DNA from: Xenopus tropicalis
Taxonomy: Eukaryota > Chordata > Amphibia > Anura > Pipidae
Reading direction: 5' to 3'
Assembly: GCF_000004195.4 (NCBI RefSeq)
Contig: NC_030677.2
Location: forward strand, 175,448,019-175,512,018
DNA length: 64,000 nt
Both the position numbers and the translations under genes were made by a program. Position 1 is the first letter of the stretch, and each line of letters begins with the position of its first letter. The notes beneath the pieces were generated by a model that ran no database searches, was not told where the DNA came from, and saw only the letters and a program-made list of their open reading frames with translations. Below are positions 10,901 through 25,900 of this stretch, piece after piece.

Positions 10901-13900
10901 GTGGGATTAAAGGAAACTGGTGAATACTGAAGTCGCTGGTACCCTAAATAAGAAGCACTGCACCAAATTTTGTAACAAGCACCCACAAACTCTTAGCTAT
11001 GCCTCTGTTTACAATACCTTAACTATGGATCTACATAGTGCAAATTTTAAAGTAAAATACAAGAAATATGTGAGTGTAACTGAAACGGCAACCCAGGCAG
11101 TTGCCCTGGACCCATGGTTTCCAGGGCACCAAGAGTGAGGCAGTGCCCAGGTCCTTTACTGAAGTATATAAGCAAGTAATGAATAAGCATATCACTGCAA
11201 TCACCTTATTGGGGTCTTCATAAAGCATGATCACAATCTGGGTCATGTAGTTCAGCTCGCTGACAACATTTAGATAGTCCATTGCCCTCTTCCACTGCTC
11301 ATCTTTTGTCTCCTATAAACAGAACAGCATGACATTAATGTACCTTTTTTAAAAGATCTGCTGTGTTTGGAAAGAACAGATTTTTTTTCTTTTAAAATAC
11401 ATGTTTGCAGAAGGCTTAAACATAATCTTCACAAGGAGATCTTGGCCATTGGCTCTTAAAGGATTCTACTGCACAGAAAATTCCACAAGCAGACATTGTG
11501 CTCTGACACTAGATTCAATGTATAGTCAGTACAGAAGTTAATACAGCAAATATTACATTTGCAAAAAAAAAAACAAAAAAAACCCCACATAGCTTTATCT
11601 ACAAAGCTAGTAGCTAGAAGATACAAACTGGCAGATACGCCCCAACAAATAGGCAAGAGACACATGGTATGAGGGTCCTCATTAGTCCAAGTTAATCAGC
11701 ATGGCAAATGTTTTCTTGGGCTAAGGTGTAAGGTAACACAGTATTCACAGATTTTCACTAGTGTTGCATGTATAGGGGTTTCTTACATTTAAATGAACTG
11801 TTAGAATAATATAGACAATTATATTCCGAGGCACTTTGCAATTGGTTTTAATTTTTTTTTATTATCTGTGGTTTTTCAATTATTTAGTTTTTTGTTTAGC
11901 ATCTTAGCATTTTGGAATTTCAGCAGCTATCTGGTTGCTAGGAACCTGGTTACCTTAGCAACCAGACAGTAGTTTGAATGAAAGACTGGAATATAAATAG
12001 GATGGGGCCTAAATAGAAAGATAAGAAATAAAGGGTAACATATACTATAAAAAATAATGAAGACCAACTGCAACGTTGCTCGTTTAAAGGTTAACTAAAA
12101 AATAAACCACTCCTTTAACAGCTGCTCCATCATCAAAGGAGACTGCAGTATATTTATACAATTGATTTCTACTGAATATGTTATTTTGTTCCACCCCACT
12201 TGATGATTTATATGGAATGTTTGAGATGTAGCATGCTCTAGGTTTGCAGGGCATACAGCCCAACTTATATAGTGGTTAATGAGACATGACTGTTATGGAG
12301 AAGATGTACTTTTGCCCAGACAAAAGTAAGGTCATAGTGCATGTACCTACTGTATAGCAAACACTATTAGATTATTTTTGCAGCACAGAATCATACTTAC
12401 GTCACACAGTGCTCCAAAGCGGAGGATAGATAAAAGTGAATGGACATGGCTCTCACTTGTAAAATACAAGCGGGTGCGCACATGGCGCTCTGGAGACATG
12501 ACACCCCTGGAATACCTATCATTGAGAATATATAGAGATGTAATACAGGAAACAAAATACTAAATATATAATAATATGTACAATTAGCATTTTGCCCACA
12601 TATCACAGGCGTTGGAAGAAGAGAAGGCCAGGAAAAGTTTTTATTGCCATTAACAAAATATTTTTGCAGCTTTTTAATATTAATCATTGGTAACAAGTGA
12701 GGCTGCAAGAATCAAGGCTGTTAATGGCATTTTCTTGCAAAGCCCAACCAGACCTAGTAATAACAAAGGTTTTTACAGCAGATAATTGTGACTTCTCTGA
12801 ATACAACATGCAATGAGATTGCCCAGGCTGTAAATTCAACTGCAGTCTGTACAATTATGCTGCACGCTGTATTTAGAGAAGCTTCCAGCCCACTGCAAAT
12901 GGTGAGTACAAGAGAAAAATAGAATATAAAGGAAGCAGAACAGGGAAAAACATGAAGGAATGTGGAAGAGGAGAAAAGATGTGAAATTGGGGAGAAGGGG
13001 GTGAGGAAAGCACAGAGAGAAAGAAGAAAACATATAAAGTAGAAAGGGAGAGAAGAGTCTTTAGTTTTAACCCATAGGTGGAAAGCATGGGCAAATATAA
13101 TAAGTAAAAAGCATACAAAAAAGAGGGAAGGGGGAAGCAATGCATAAGTGCAGGACGAAAAGCTGGGAAAGGGGAAAAAAGTCTGGCATATAAAGGAAGC
13201 AATGAATAATATGCTTAAAGGGAGGTGTACAAAAATGGTGGGAGGATATTGTAAAGAATGAAGTAGGGAAGAGAAAAGGGTTGGGGAATTAGAAGTGCAA
13301 AGGAGAAAGAAGAGTCACAAATAGCAGTTGAAGGAGGACATGGAATATAAAGGTTTGTGGAAAAAGATACAGAGGTATCACATGAGCATGCCATCTATAC
13401 AGCGCGGCAGCAGAAGCTCATACAGTGGATGAAGTTTGTTCACTGTGTCATCATCCTGAGTTCTCTGCAGATCTGAGCGAATCTTTCGGACAAGTGGAGT
13501 GCAGTAACCTTTGGCAATCTCTAGCTTCTCTGGTCTGGATATTCCATATTCCTACAGTCAAGACATTAGTTGAGTGATCAGTTATGAAGTTACATTTAAA
13601 TGTGTCATTTCTTTACTCAAGCCTGCAAGATGTTTTGTTTCAAAGTTATTACTTCTATTATTATTGCTTTGGCAACTGGGTGCACTCTGTAAATGCAATA
13701 TATGCATAGAATTTCCCCCTGGAAGAAAATCAATATGGCAGTTCCCCCTTACAAAAATGTTACCATAGAGAATTTTTGCCATAAGCTTTTGTTTTTTTTT
13801 TTTCTTTTTTAGAAAGTGAAAATCTTTTTCATATATTTGTATTTACTATGGCAGCCGTAATTGCAAGGCACATGCTTCCACTTTGCAGTCTATATGAGGT

Positions 13901-16900
13901 GCTAAATACATAAAGAAAAAGGCGATCAAATGTTAGGGGTTATTTACCCTGCAGGTACAAAAAAAAAATAATTAAAAGGGCTTGTATTTTTTAGAAATCT
14001 AATCAACAATATCACTGTTCAGATTGAATGCATTCTCTAGAACAGAACACTGAAGAACTGAATGTGATCCAAAAAAGGAACAATTAAAAGCATTCTTCAT
14101 TCATTCTCTAATGATTCCCACCAGCACATAGCACAAGAGGGAGAAGATATGTACAAACCAAAACTGGCAAAGTTACACCATAATGCTATCTCTAAATGTC
14201 TAAAACGTTTCACTCTATATAAAACTACTGACCTGCACCTTTTAAGCTCTGACAGCTTACTACTGGTACCTACCTAAACATGCTGCCAGTCATTTCCATG
14301 GGGTATTTTCCAGGATATGATGATGGGGCATACATCCCAATAAGCCCATATAGCCATTTGAATGTCTTAATTACATTGTATAGAACTTTTTTGTGACCCC
14401 AAAAAGGGCAAGTAGATTTCCCCTTTTTTAAGATAATACACTTGATAAAAAGATAAAACAGCAATTTCCCCAGAGATAAATTTATGTACAATGAAGCATG
14501 AAATAGCTTTTAAGGTCATACCTGAGGGATAACTATGTCTGCCAGGGCTTTGGAAAGCCTGTACAACTCCATTGTGTTTTCCAGCTTCAATGAGCAGTTG
14601 TGCTGTACATCATATTTAATGCAGTCATATATATCTGGGATTTTGCTAATATCATATCTCCCATTCTTGGTTTTGAAGTCTTTTTCCAGCTTAGACCATC
14701 TGCGCAACATGAGCTCCAGTGTCTCACTGTGATACAGCTGAATGTCTATACAGATACAGAAGAATTATTTAAAAACAAACAGAAGCATATGGAGCTCATT
14801 TATCAAACACCAAACCAAGGAATCCTGAAGTACTGAAGTTCCATATTCTTCCCATTTATCAAAACTTTCCTGGATGTCAGGAACATTTCCCAGGAAAAGT
14901 CTTTGGAAAAAATACATTTATAAAAATGGATGTGTCAATTTGACATAATGTGTTATTTTGCCTGTGAAATTCATAGTTTGTGCTGCATTCTATGGCAGTG
15001 TATGAAACAAAGTGGACTTTCTAAAGTTCTGCAGAAAATTGCAAATGACACAAAACATGTCACAAAATGCAATATTTCCTCTTTTAATATACTAGATTGA
15101 ATCAGAATGCCCGGTGGTTACTGAAAAATACAAGCAAAATGAAGTGTGTTTAAGAGCGCAACACAGCCTACCTGCAAATTTGGGGTCTTCCATCCTCTGT
15201 CGGATTTGAGAGGTCAGGCTTTGGATAAGAAAATACACCTTGTCACAGGTCTTCACTGGGTTCTTAACAAAATGCATTGATTTAATCTGGGAAACACTTC
15301 CAGTTGGGGTAAGCTGCCAAAATATAACAATTATTTGAAAAAACATTATCAGCTGTGGATACTTATAATAAAAGAAATACTGTCCCAGTATTTATAACAT
15401 CTCTTAATGAATAGGGCTTGTCCCGAACATGCTTTAGCCTATTGTTTTATTAGGAAATAATTATTGTTTTTGCTATTTCTTGCACTAAACAGGGTAAAAT
15501 TTGAAAATAAAACTATAGTCATATTGTGCTTCCTCATGCTTAACAAAGATGCCCTGTGGCACACCGGGTACTGATGAATAGCACTGGCATGTTATTGGGT
15601 AGGAGTTTCCTTTGTAACTGTAACTGTTACATATGCAGGGGATGTTGCAATGGAAAATATTTACTCAACAAAGCAGGAAACAGCACACATGTAATTGCTC
15701 TTTAGTAACATATCTTACATTTTTCTTTAGTAACAGATCCAGTGTTACATCCAGTGCAAATCATTTAAACATCATTGCCTTCTATGCCCTCTCCCAAAAA
15801 AGACCAAGTGCCCGGATATGCCCAGACATGCAGTGCACCAATGTAATAGGGTGAAAATACTGAATGCTGCATTTTCATGCGATTATGCCAGTGCCAAAGT
15901 TAAGTGTTTTACATGTGGCAATTTGCATTCATATCAAGGGCAAAGTATATTTGGCACTTTGTTGCCTGTGGGGAGTAGATTTCCAACAGGTTACAAAGTG
16001 CCCCGTCTGACATCACCTTAAATGTTGTCAGATACGTGAAGTCCTAGCTACTTCTGTAAAATAAATGGAAAATATTTACTTAAAGACTGGCAAAAACAGT
16101 TGAATCACATAAAATCATGTTAGTGTTGAAAATTATTTTGTAAAATTGATAAAGTTGCAAGTCATTACAGTTCTAAAGGACCACAGTAATTATAACTGCT
16201 TACCTAATACCCCAGGCTAGCGCTCCTGTTGGCAAAAAACTGCACCAGGGCACTTCTGTATAAGGACCACACTTCTTTCTCTTGTTCTTTTTTTCTGTTG
16301 CCCCAAGCCCATACTTGTAAAAGCTGACTTTCGGCTTTTTATTCTAAAAAAGCATGTCCACCCACTGAGAATATCACGAGGTGGTGCTCACGCTGAAACA
16401 ACCCAGGCCAATGCAGTTTTCTGCTAACAAAAGCACCAGCCCAAGGAACCAGTAAGTGATTATAATCAGCATAAGGGGAGCCTAACTTTTGGCACCCCCC
16501 CTCCCCCAGTGATTTTACCTTTCCTTCTTCATTAGGAAAACAAGAACGTATTAGACACAGGAGAGGGAGATGGGGATGCCATCATGTTATATGTCCCATA
16601 CTAGCATGTCTTATTACGAAACCCAAGATGTACACAGAAGCTTGTTTATATCTAGAAAATGAAGGTCTCTTGTTTAAAAACCTAATGCAGCACCACAGTC
16701 CACATTTCCTGTTCCATTTATTGTCCATTTGTGAGAAAATAAGGAGAAAAGTACATGTTATATATAAGCTAGACCTTGTGCCTCACCTTCTCGAAGTCCT
16801 CAGGGCTGAAGTCTCTATCTCGCTGCAGAATTTCATGAAGTCTTGCTTTTACTCTATGCTGGCAGCTACTCAGAGAGTCACTGTCACTGTCCAGTAAACC

Positions 16901-19900
16901 ATTCATATTAGCACTTTTCACCATCTGAACCAATATTGGGGTTAGTTCACCCTCTAGTGCAAGTAAACCCTAAAGAGAAGTGGCAAGAAACACGTGACCA
17001 TGTATATGTATAATGAACGTTTCAAGTTGTATAATGCCCACCCTGACCTGAACATTTATGGTTAACATGTTATCTTGCATAGAGAAAAGGAGTGTTTCAC
17101 AACATATTTCTGTTCTACAAATTATTTCAAATGTAATATACAAATTCTGACTCTAAGGCCTGAGGTTACTAATATCCAAGATGTTTTTTTCCACTGGAAT
17201 TTAAGAAATCATTGTTATAAATTAATGTACTGTTCTGCAAATTTGCTGCCGCTAAATAAATAAATGATGAGAGTAGAATTCAACCTTTATGTAATTTATT
17301 AATTGAGAAATAAACTCAGTAGTCACTTTTGTGCCGTAGTACCCGCTTTCGATGTACTTTGGGCAGTGTGCATGTACAAAAAAGTTTTAGCCATAGAAAG
17401 TGCAGGGCAGTGTGGCATATTTACAATATCACCTCTACCAGATGTCATGGCACCCTATAGCAGCCTTATGTGTGCAGAAGTGGCAACTTTTGGAAAGGAA
17501 ATGGTAATTTTTGATTAAAAAAAAAATGCAAAAATATATTTAATCAGACCTAAGCTCAAAGGCTTTATCGGGTTCACAAAGGAGTAGAAATGGCATTCAG
17601 AGAACAACAGGCTATTTCACTAGCACCGATAAATGGAGGCCTAACTCTTACAGCCACATTCTAAAGAAGCCAAAAAGCATATTTACATGTATAAGCATAC
17701 AAATTAGAGATAAAATACAAGCAATAGCATAATGAAACAAGATAAACAGGAACAGGATAAATAAATGTACTTTTGCAAAGGCTGCAGCAGTCATCTGGAC
17801 CCTTCCTTCATCCGATGCATAGATTTTAAGGTCATGCCGATAGGTGCTATGTAACCTCAGCAAGCCACACCCAGGAAATCCAGCATAGTCCCCTGAAGAA
17901 TACAGGGATAAAATATTAACCTCTAACATTCACTAAGTTCTTTTTTAATAAATTGCACATCTTGATTTACAAGATAATTCAAAATTAACAAAGGTCACAT
18001 AGGAAAGCTTTCTAATGAATCCATATTTCGGTAACAATCTCAGGCACAATAGGAATTTATATTTAACATGTTATTGTTTTTTTCCTTTTTCAAACAAAAC
18101 AAGGTATAAATGGTTAGAGAAGAGGGAGAAAGGAAAGAAGGGAAGGAAGTGGTAGAAAAGCTTACATATTTTGCTCGTATTGAAACTAGTAAGGCTTAGG
18201 CACTTAAATTGGTGGGTCAGAAGTATCTCCTACTCTAGGCTGGGGGTCCCCCTCAATGTCCAGCCATGGCTGCCATATTTTGTCGAACTTTGCTGGACAT
18301 CCTCTGGCTAGGTATGTCAGTTTGTTTCATTAATAAGCTTAATCCATTGTTTCTTTTGGGGGGGCTTTGGCCCCATCCATCGAAGAATGATACATTTTCG
18401 GGCATAGTAGAGCAGTGATCGGGCAAACAGTCTGGAGGAAATGCCTTCCACCTGGTCTAACATGTTATTGTTGGTATGATAGATGTATTAGGATACAGAA
18501 GCATACTCAAGAGAGGCTACACAGAACTTAATACAGCTCATTTACCATTGCTAGAGAAGCAAGGTGCTTTTTTATCAATTCCTGGCATGATGCACACTTT
18601 AGTTGCATAAAAAAAAACTGTGTGTACTGCCAAACAAAGCCTCCTAAAAGCTGCCAGTCCACACAGGGGCTACCAATCACAGCCCATCCAAAACTGAATT
18701 TTCAAACACTCAGCTTTACTGCTCACAATGTGCGATGCATCAATCCTCAATGGCTCACCGCCTGGCCCTTTGGAATATCACAGAATAAGAGGAGAGCACC
18801 TTCACGCAGGTTAACTGCTTTAGCATTTATTGAAACCACTGCACACATGTTTCAGCTGTATCACACCCTTTCTCTAGTGTGTTTTGAGAAAGGGCGTGAT
18901 ACACCCCGAAACATGTTGTGTGCAGTGGTTTCAATAAATGCTAAAGCAGTTAACCTGCGTGAAGGTGTTCTCCTCTTATTCTGTGACAATCACAGCCCAT
19001 ATTTGGCACCCCAAGAAAGTTTACATGCTTGTGCTGCTCTCCAAAGTTTATTACAATTGAATGTGGCTTATGGATAAAAAATGGTTGGGGACTCTCGTGC
19101 TAGAGTGTTTATTATGCCCTTAGCAATGGTTAGTACAGGTTATGATTTGCATCTTTTGACAGGTACAAATCAGTCGACATATTAAGCTATTTACATTTTC
19201 TTCACCACAGTGAAGTTAAGTTCAAGCACACAGCAATGAGAACATATGAAAAGAAATAGAAGTGTTTCATATTGCTGCATTTGGCAGTGTTGGGGCAGAA
19301 CAGGGCAAATACATCCAGTACACAAATGTAACCAACACTGCAGAATAATATTTTTAGAGCTTTTATAGGGGACACTAAAGATTCCGCTCTGCCTTTACTC
19401 TGGTAATGCATCTCAGGTGTACAGCAGCAGGGTTATATGCAGAGTCCAGGGGATTCTTGGCCAAGCTAAGCCAATAGCCTCTGACACCATGTCCTTGCTG
19501 AGTGGGTCATTTATTTACTTATTAGACATTAGCACTAAATTACTACTCATTATACTTATTTTACAGTGTAGTGGCACATTTATGCAGTGGTTTACAGAGA
19601 TATTTTACCATTCACACCTTCGCTTGCCCCAGTGGTGAATACAATCTAAATTCCAAGCACAATTATACAATGGTTGGTTTCATCTGAAGAGAAAATTAAC
19701 CTGCTTGTATGTTTTTGGAATCTGGGAAGCAATGTACCAGGAGGAAACTGATACAGCAACAAGGACAACATGCATACTCCTTAAAGATAGTCCACTTTTT
19801 ATGGACATGCCGTAGCAAATAAACAATGTAGAGAATGACATTTCTCTAGAACATTAAGGTAAATGGCACACAAGCATTTTTTTGCTGGTGTTGTTAAACC

Positions 19901-22900
19901 ATCTGAAAACTGTTCATGACAGCCTCCAGCAGCTCCTATTGACTTAAATAGGATATGCACAGAAATGCAGAGCGAACACATTTCAGATAGAAAAACACTT
20001 AGCTATGCTTTTTGCAAGTGGCAGCACATAAGTTGGAAAGCAGATAGTTACCTTGTCCTCCAGGATACATGCACCTAAATGCCCTGCCTAGCTCTTCTGC
20101 CTGCACCCGTCCTGCCGGAGTCAGCTCCCCTCCCCACTTCAGTACTAGAAGTAGTGATGGTTCATCTCTTCGACAGTCTAAAAGAGAAAAATATTAATTA
20201 CAAACAAAAATTCGAATTTACGTAAACTTATCTTTGACTCAAATGTGAATTTACACAGAAGTCATTAGAATAAGATTTTCTGTGTGATTCCTGGTATATA
20301 GTTGTACTCGCATCAATTTGTTATCGCCATTTGGTATCTGTAAAATCAAATTGCATTTATTCTAGATCTGAAAGGAGAAATTAAAAAAAAAAAAAACTCA
20401 AATTTTACACCTTTCAACTATTTTTGATTTGTAATCTTTTTTTTTTCAAGGATACAATGTAATAAATATCAATTGTTTTCAAATCTTCTTAGCAATTATT
20501 TGGAATTTTAGTGTGATTTTCGGGGAGGGGAGATTTATTTCTAGCTGTGTTGCATACCACTTGAACCATGTTCCTGGGATTTCCTTTAAAACGTGCTGTC
20601 GATATATCTAGTCAAAGAAATTGTGAGCACAGAAAACTATAAGAAAACAAGGTTTATTTCCCACTAGCCTAATTTCTGAGAAACAGACTAATGCCTAAAA
20701 CTATTGATGATCACTAGAATATAACATGATCTTGGGATTGGGCAACTAAAGCTGGCCATACACATACAGTCACTGCAGACATGGCCACTTTAGAATGAGT
20801 CGGCAGCTTACTGAAGCTTATGAAGTCAAAACAATGGCCAGCCCCACAGATATCTGCTTGTGATTCAGCCAGATATCTAGCAGGCAGTTTTAAAAAATCC
20901 CATTGGACAATGACTAGATCATTATTGGGGTCATCCACTGACTGGTGTGCATAAAGATATTTGACCACTGTGACAAAATTGGGCAACAAACAGCTTGTTT
21001 GGTGCCCTCAAAAAATAAGGTTGTTCCGTAGAGCTTAACAGTAGCGTAAAAGAAAGAAGGCTCCTGGCTTGTAAAGCTTACAACCTAACAGCAGGGGCAT
21101 GTAAAGTAGATTGTCCACTGCCATGCACTCCTTCCTGTTGCTTCATTCATAGCCATGTCATCAGCTTGTGCGCAGCTACAATTGAGAGGATATCGGTGCA
21201 AGGATGAAGGAGCGCATGTTAGCACATCCACTTTTATCCACCCTGGTGAAAAATGCAGGCAGAGGAAAGGGGACAACAAGCAGCTAATAACTTCACTGTG
21301 TGGCAAGTGCCTGAAGCAGGGATCTGCAACTGATCAGCGATGTACTTAAATCATAATCAATCATGAAATCAATTTTGTGAGCACCAAAATATATATCACT
21401 CCACTATAGAGCATGTACCTGAAACAGAATCCCATTAATATAAAAACTGGAAAATAACCAAGTTTTTGTGTAGCCATAGCTTAAATACAAGAAAAAACCT
21501 CTTTCATACCTTCTTCTTCACTTGAGGTTTTAGGGCAGCCATGAGGGAGATAGGTTAGCTGAACCTTACGGTTTATTCCAGAAAAGTGCCCATACCTAAA
21601 GAGCAAACATGGATCAACACCTTTATACTGCTTATGAATATAAGCATTTATTTACAAATATTATTTATAGTTTGATGCACTTTTTTCAAATTTATTTTAT
21701 ACAGTATATTATATATATATATATTATATATATATCTATATATACACACACACACACAAAAGCGAAGCACTCACGGCATTTAGTATAAAAAAATTAAAAA
21801 TATATATTATAATATCATTGTGCCATTGAAATTGATGCATTTCGATCCATCTGGGACCATCTGATATCTCAAATATAAGATAAAAGGCACAAAGTTTCCC
21901 CAGGATCAGTAACCCATAGCAAGAAATAAAAGATGCTTGTTTTTATATCAGTGACCAGTAAGTGCTACCTGCCGACTGGCTGCTATAGGTGCCTAGACAC
22001 AAGTGCTCTCAACAAACACAAGTGCTAGGCACAGTGTAGTCTGTAATACTGAACAAAATGTACTTGCATAGAGCCAAGAACATGCTTAACAGATTAACCC
22101 ATTTTCTGGCTTCAGCCATGGATTAAAATGCATTATTATAAAACAAAGGCAAAGAAAGGACACATTACAGAAGGTAACACTCCACATACAGCAGAATATT
22201 TTAAAATATAAACACCAGCATAGCCCATATAATTCTATTGACATTAAATGGGAACTATATGAGAGCATCGCACTGGTCATACATTGAAAAAAAAAATGCA
22301 TTGCATGATCCATACTCACATTTCCAATACAGTTTTTAGCTGTTCCAGTTTTGCTTTGCTTTCTTCAATTTCTGAATCATTGTTTTGACCTAATTCAACG
22401 AGAAGCTGCCGTGCAATGTCCAGCACTTCCTGTTATGGGAAAATCGAAAATAGAAAGTGTAAAAATCATTATTTAGTGGTACCTTATCCTGACAAGTTTT
22501 CTAATATAAGTTAACTGCCACCATTGTGATTTTGCAAAATAAAGCCAAGAAAAAAAAAAAAGTCCACTAATTTTTCATGAGACAAATGAAGGGCATGGTT
22601 TCATTTTAACATGTGGATAAGCACATAAAATGACTGGAACAGTAAACAGTCTGGCAGCTGCCAATCATTTGAAATTTTAAATAACACATTAGCAGAAATC
22701 TAAAGCTGTGCATAAAAAGCTATGATAAAATGGAACAAAATGAATGTTACATTGCCAAGTGTAATGCTGTTAAAAGGGGTATGAAAGACCATCGAGGCCC
22801 TAGTTTGGCCCCCTTCCTCCTCAACCTAAAAATAATAATACCCTAGATTCACTGCACTGGCCAGTGATCATGCTGTTGTTCTGCCCTTGGTTGCCAGATG

Positions 22901-25900
22901 CAGCTTGTTACTCTGAGGACACTGATAATGTTCCATGCATCACATGAGCTGCAGAGGGCAGTCTGGCAGCTCATTACTGGATACCTCAATATAGCTCATT
23001 ACAATTGCAAACACAGCCAGCCTAGTGAGCAAAATGTAATGAATGGGATGTAATTAAATACACATTGATTTATTAAGTAGATTGAAGTGAGGTTTGAGCC
23101 AAGATGTGTTGATTGTGAAACCAAAATGTATACCCTGGCCGACCAGCCCTCATCCAGCTATAACTGACTGTCCTATAGAAAGTAGCTGAATATAATATCG
23201 TCTTTTAGCAGGGGATGCAGATGCCCTGGGATGTCCCAGCCATGATAAAATGACAAAGCATACTGAAACTTTGCCTAAAAGCTTCTGACTGCAACCCAAA
23301 CATTTAACATAACAGTGACATTTGCAGGATGCCAACAAGTTCTACAACCCTGAATCTTTAGGAAAAGGGTATGCTCTGTCTCTGGAATATAGAATAATAA
23401 TAAAGGATATTATAACACAGAATAAGTTAAAGATCTATTGTTCACAATGGAATCCAATTATGCACAGATGGTTTACTGGCAAAATACAAAAATATGTAAG
23501 GCTAATACTGATATAGGCTGTTTCTCCACACAAAGTGGAGTTGTGTCAAGGTATGAATTTTGTTGCTGAAATCGTCTCTGTGTGTGTACACAGGCTCCCA
23601 CAGTGCCTGTCAGTGCACACACAAAGTGGAAGGGTGCAGATATGCTCCCATCGGTTGTTTCTCCACCTGTGTAGAAATGCACTTCGTGTGATATTAAAGG
23701 GTTTTTCTAATTTATAATTTTTTTTTTTTTTTTTTTACACAGTAACAAGCTTTTCTTTTGAAAAGCCCAGAGCAAACAGGTATTTCTGGACTCACAAGAA
23801 GAGAGTAAAAGCAAGTGACTTTTAACAAGCAATAAACAAGGCCATTTTAAACATTTTAAAACACATTCTATATAGGTTATAGCCTTGCAGGAATGTATAT
23901 TACTGAGAAAAAAGGTTTGCCATCTCTGTCAGTTGCAGCTTTAAAAAGCAAAAAGTGAAAATAAAAATATATATATATGTATAATAAAGGGGGTTTATCA
24001 GTACAAAGGTGACAAGAATTCTCTCCAAAAACAAATTTAGGTGGGTGCTATAAATACAGTACAGGTATGGGACCTGTTATCCAAAATGCTTGGGCTTCTG
24101 TAATTTGGATCCCCATACCTTAAAGGACAAATTAAACCCAAAATATAATTTTTTGTCTAATAAAAGAAAACATAATTTTCAGCAATTTTGCAATATACAT
24201 TCATTACTGGGTGCAATGATTTTTTACTTATTTGTATATATAACTGCTATTAAAAGTAGTGTCTGTCCTTTTCTATTCTCTGCCCTGATGGCTCTGACTG
24301 ACAGACCTGTCTTACTGGAGAAGACTGACCTTTGCAACATTGTTAAAAAAGTAACAACTAGGAGTTCAGCAAATAGTTGCAATTACGTTTACAAATAACT
24401 TTTAAAGCACTCAAAATTTATAATAAATTTACATTGGAAGTTGCTTGGAATTATGTTTTCTTTTATCAGGCAAAAACATTTTTGGGGTTGAAATGTCCTT
24501 TAAGCCTACTAAAAAAAATAATTTCAACATTAATTTAACCCAAAAGGATTGTTTCACTTCTAATAAGGATTAACTACCGTATTTTTCGCCCTATAAGACG
24601 CTCCGGAATATAAGACGCACCCAATTTTAAAGGAGGAAAATGTAGAAAAAAAAAAAGATTCTGAACCAAATACTGTAGTAAAATATTTTATATCAACTGT
24701 ATAAAGTTAATTGTCTCTGGGCTCGCACATAATGAGGCTTCCCCCAGGGCTCCCCCCCCCCAAGCATCCTTCAGCTTCCCCCAGGCCCCCCCCCCCCCAA
24801 AGTATCCTTCAGCTTCCCCCAGGGCCCCACCCCCAAGTATCCTTCAGCGTCCCCCAGGGCCTCCAAGCATCCTCCAGCTCCCCCACGGCACCCCCAGCAT
24901 TCTTCAGCTTCCCCCAGGGCCCCCAAGCACCTTCCATTTCCCCCCTAACCTCCCCCCAGCGGCCTCCGGCTCCCGTGATGTCTTCCTCTCTGTGCCGCGG
25001 CTCCCAGCTGCTTCTGTGCTTTTATAAGGTTGCGCCCTGTGCGTGTGATGTCAGTACGCACGGGCGCAACCTTATAAAAGCGAGGATGTAGCAGAGAGCC
25101 GCAGACAGTTTTGGGGAAGAAAAAGTGCTTCTTATACGGTGAAAAATACGGTATCTCTTAGTTGGGGCCAAGGTATTGTTTTAGATAAAAAGGAAAAAGG
25201 AAATTTAGATAAAAAGGAAATTATTTTTAAACAATTAGAATTATTTGCTTATACAGGAGGTGGCCTTTCTATAATGTGGAACTTTCTGGATGGCAGGTTT
25301 CTGGATAACGGATTCCATACCTGTAGTACACTGTATATAAACTAGATTTGCAGAGATCCACACCATTTTTCTTGGATATACAAATACTTGTATAATGTCA
25401 CAATTGTACTGTATAAATAACAATCCTATCTCCCTCCTACAGAAAATATAATTTTGGCTTTCTTGCCCTGTATAAAAGGTACATATTGGCATGTTCCAAG
25501 GTACGACATTACAGGACCAAGATTACGCAGAGATACTTACCTGTAACTGCTTTGGTTTTTTCAGTTTTATTTTTCCAGTCTTGTAACCATGATATTTTTC
25601 AAAGAGATCAAAGAACCTTTTTAGCAGAGAAAAAAATAAAGTCACAAAATCAATTAAAGTGTAAGTTCTAAAATAACAAATGTTTCTTTTTTTTTGCTCC
25701 CCTAAAAATACCAAAAATATACATCTAATCCAATTAGCACATCTGGCAGACCGCAGCAAGCCCAAGTGACTGGCCTCTGCTGTTCTCCAGCTCCTGTAGG
25801 CCTGATGGACTCTGGAAGGGCAAATTATTAATATCATTATAATATTATTAACATTATTTGCCTTTTAGAACAGGGGTCCCCAACCGCCGGTCCGTGGACC

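Larger units (their letters stand above)
24061..25324. mobile_element. 'ACAGGTATGGGACCTGTTATCC' element hosting two nested MITEs
   Basis: The left end ACAGGTATGGGACCTGTTATCC at 24,061 and right end GGATAACGGATTCCATACCTGT at 25,303-25,324 are imperfect inverted repeats. Its own body is split into three pieces (24,061-24,123, 24,500-24,576, 25,152-25,324) by insertions with TTAA and TA targets. It lies in PPIP5K2 intron 12. Fragments of the same family occur at 10,600-10,730 and 35,375-35,400. Confidence 0.8.

Noticed and set aside
13380..13424. Read-through of PPIP5K2 exon 20 beyond the GTATGA site
   Set aside because: The extension ([13 protein letters not shown]) does not match the family, and only the splice at 13,424 joins in phase to exon 21 with the conserved YSRGV sequence.
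18622..19077. 151-codon plus-strand open frame
   Set aside because: It crosses a hAT-like MITE and the fold-back inserted in it, so it is a chance reading through repeats.
24711..25091. 126-codon proline-rich open frame
   Set aside because: It lies wholly inside a TA-flanked MITE and comes from CCCCCAGGGC tandem units. There is no start context, splice partner or family match.
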